NCBI GenBank assembly: GCA_037367355.1
Contig: JAVSCG010000014.1
Location: forward strand, 1 to 20,000
DNA from: Neoscytalidium dimidiatum
Taxonomy: Eukaryota; Ascomycota; Dothideomycetes; Botryosphaeriales; Botryosphaeriaceae
DNA: 20,000 nt
Reading direction: 5' to 3'
Shown here: in pieces, positions 19,080 to 20,000 of the stretch
Position numbering within the stretch: the first letter of the stretch is position 1
How the letters are laid out: every line of letters starts with the position of its first letter
Notes under the pieces: generated by a model
Database searches by the model: none
What the model was told of the DNA's origin: nothing
The model's input: the letters and a program-made list of their open reading frames with translations, nothing else
Translations under genes and position numbers: made by a program

Positions 19080-20000
19080 GTAGCCCCAGTTCAGTAGGCG
19101 TTTCTAATTTTTTGGTGGTACCGCTGATGTAGCTTCACAATTGAATGGGGCGAGCTTCGATGCTACAAGTGGACCAGTGATGATGTCGTTGAGAATCCGA
19201 TGTCCTTCAGCCGAGGTGTTTTCTTGTCGTTGGTTCGCTGATTGCTGTTCGTTTGTCTGGGCAGTTTCTGCTGATATGTCGTGCTTTCCACGGTGGAAGC
19301 AGACCACTTTCACGCCGTCGCTGTTCTTCCTCCGGCGCCCGAGGACTGTCGGTGAACTGGCATCGTCATGGCTCCCCGGGTATTGTTTCGAGGTTGCGCG
19401 GTGTTGAGTATCGTTTAGCTGTCTCTTGTCTGAAATGAACAGTTGTTGGTCGACTCGGATGGCCGTGTCGTGGTCTCGCTAAGGTAATCAGGCCGGCGCG
19501 GTCGTTTGCCACGACATTGTGCTTTAGGCCCGCCTAGAAGATGTATTTGAGTGTCGTTCAGGTAGGAAGGTATGCGAATGCTCCCGTGATATTCCGAACT
19601 GATCGGTTTGTCGGAGGTCCTGAATCGAAGGGCGGCTCCACCTCCTCGTTGCTTGCAAAGGCTTGTCTGTTGCGTCGGCGAAGCGATTGTAGTTGGCGCA
19701 GCTACTGGTTTCCGTACGTGGGATGGCCGAGCGAAATCCTCATGGGTTCGAACCACCGTCTTTGCGACTGGAGGTAGGTCTTCAAAAGCAGACCCTTTCC
19801 TCATCGTCGCTTGATGCTTTTGTCGGAATTCTAATTAGTTGGGCCGGAAATCGTTGACCGCCGATCCCGTCGTAGGTGTCGGAAGTGCTGTTTGGTGTTG
19901 TGAGGGTCATTCTGATGTCGCGTGAAGTGGAGGGCATAGTACGGTTGACAGTGAAGGCTTGTCTCGAATGGCTCCAGAAGGACTTGACCGCAGTCTCACT
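19080..20000 (-). pseudogene. gag: gag remnants of chromovirus B
   Basis: Minus-strand pieces match gag of A: FEDLPPV..T and ARPSHVRKPVA are out-of-frame traces of the region at 8750-8850, GGPKAQCRGKRPRRPDYLSE corresponds to GLKHNVKAEFARTGLPKDLS, and the zinc-knuckle region near 19270-19300 reads CFHRGK, with Cys changed to Arg and the frame lost after it. The start of gag lies past the window end. Not functional. Confidence 0.85.

Larger units (their letters stand above)
14798..20000 (-). mobile_element. Chromovirus B: second, inverted, older copy, truncated by the window
   Basis: The minus strand reproduces copy A from the 3' end to the beginning of gag: LTR 14798-15148, polypurine tract, antisense ORF region, chromodomain, integrase, RNase H, reverse transcriptase, protease and gag. 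The window ends at the equivalent of about 8495 in A, so roughly 235 bases of internal sequence and the 5' LTR lie beyond. Compared with A, B has many 1-4 base deletions, often one unit of a short run or repeat (ggg to gg, ttt to t, tata to ta), plus G-to-A and C-to-T changes. No reading frame is intact. It is non-autonomous and clearly older than A. Confidence 0.93.

Overview
The window looks like nuclear DNA of a filamentous ascomycete (Pezizomycotina). The reasons are a HET-domain gene, a broken allantoinase gene with a short GT-AG intron, a tract carrying the signature of repeat-induced point mutation (RIP), and two copies of a chromodomain-bearing Ty3/gypsy retrotransposon (chromovirus). 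The species cannot be fixed from the sequence.

Layout. (1) 2-1714, plus strand: 3' part of a heterokaryon-incompatibility (HET) gene, open from the window edge. (2) 1715-2683: no recognisable gene. (3) 2684-4260: allantoinase pseudogene with several stops and frameshifts. (4) 4261-5013: nothing recognised. (5) About 5014-7880: extremely AT-rich tract with almost no CpA or TpG; on its minus strand it is a RIP-killed hAT transposase (about 5290-6880). (6) 7881-14346: chromovirus A, with both LTRs, primer site, gag, pol (PR-RT-RH-IN-chromodomain) and polypurine tract, but with frameshifted reading frames. (7) 14347-14797: a 451-bp piece with the same CpA-free composition. (8) 14798 to window end: chromovirus B, the same family in inverted orientation, older and more decayed, cut by the window before its 5' LTR.

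How the parts relate. The hAT element was mutated to saturation first and the chromoviruses landed in the dead DNA later. The 5 bases left of A (gaaga) recur as their reverse complement (tcttc) directly left of B's LTR, not after A's 3' LTR. This fits an inversion of the 451-bp spacer by recombination between the two facing LTRs.

The most interesting signal is a reading frame on the strand opposite to gag-pol, between the chromodomain and the polypurine tract. It is present in both copies, has a TATAAA about 45-50 bases before its ATG in both, and would encode a roughly 207-residue protein with a cysteine cluster and a coiled coil. It looks like an accessory antisense gene carried by this chromovirus. 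The 5' LTR also suggests a self-priming primer site. LTRs of A are identical apart from three CC deletions, yet its genes are full of frameshifts; sequencing error in repeats or mobilisation of a defective template are the competing explanations.
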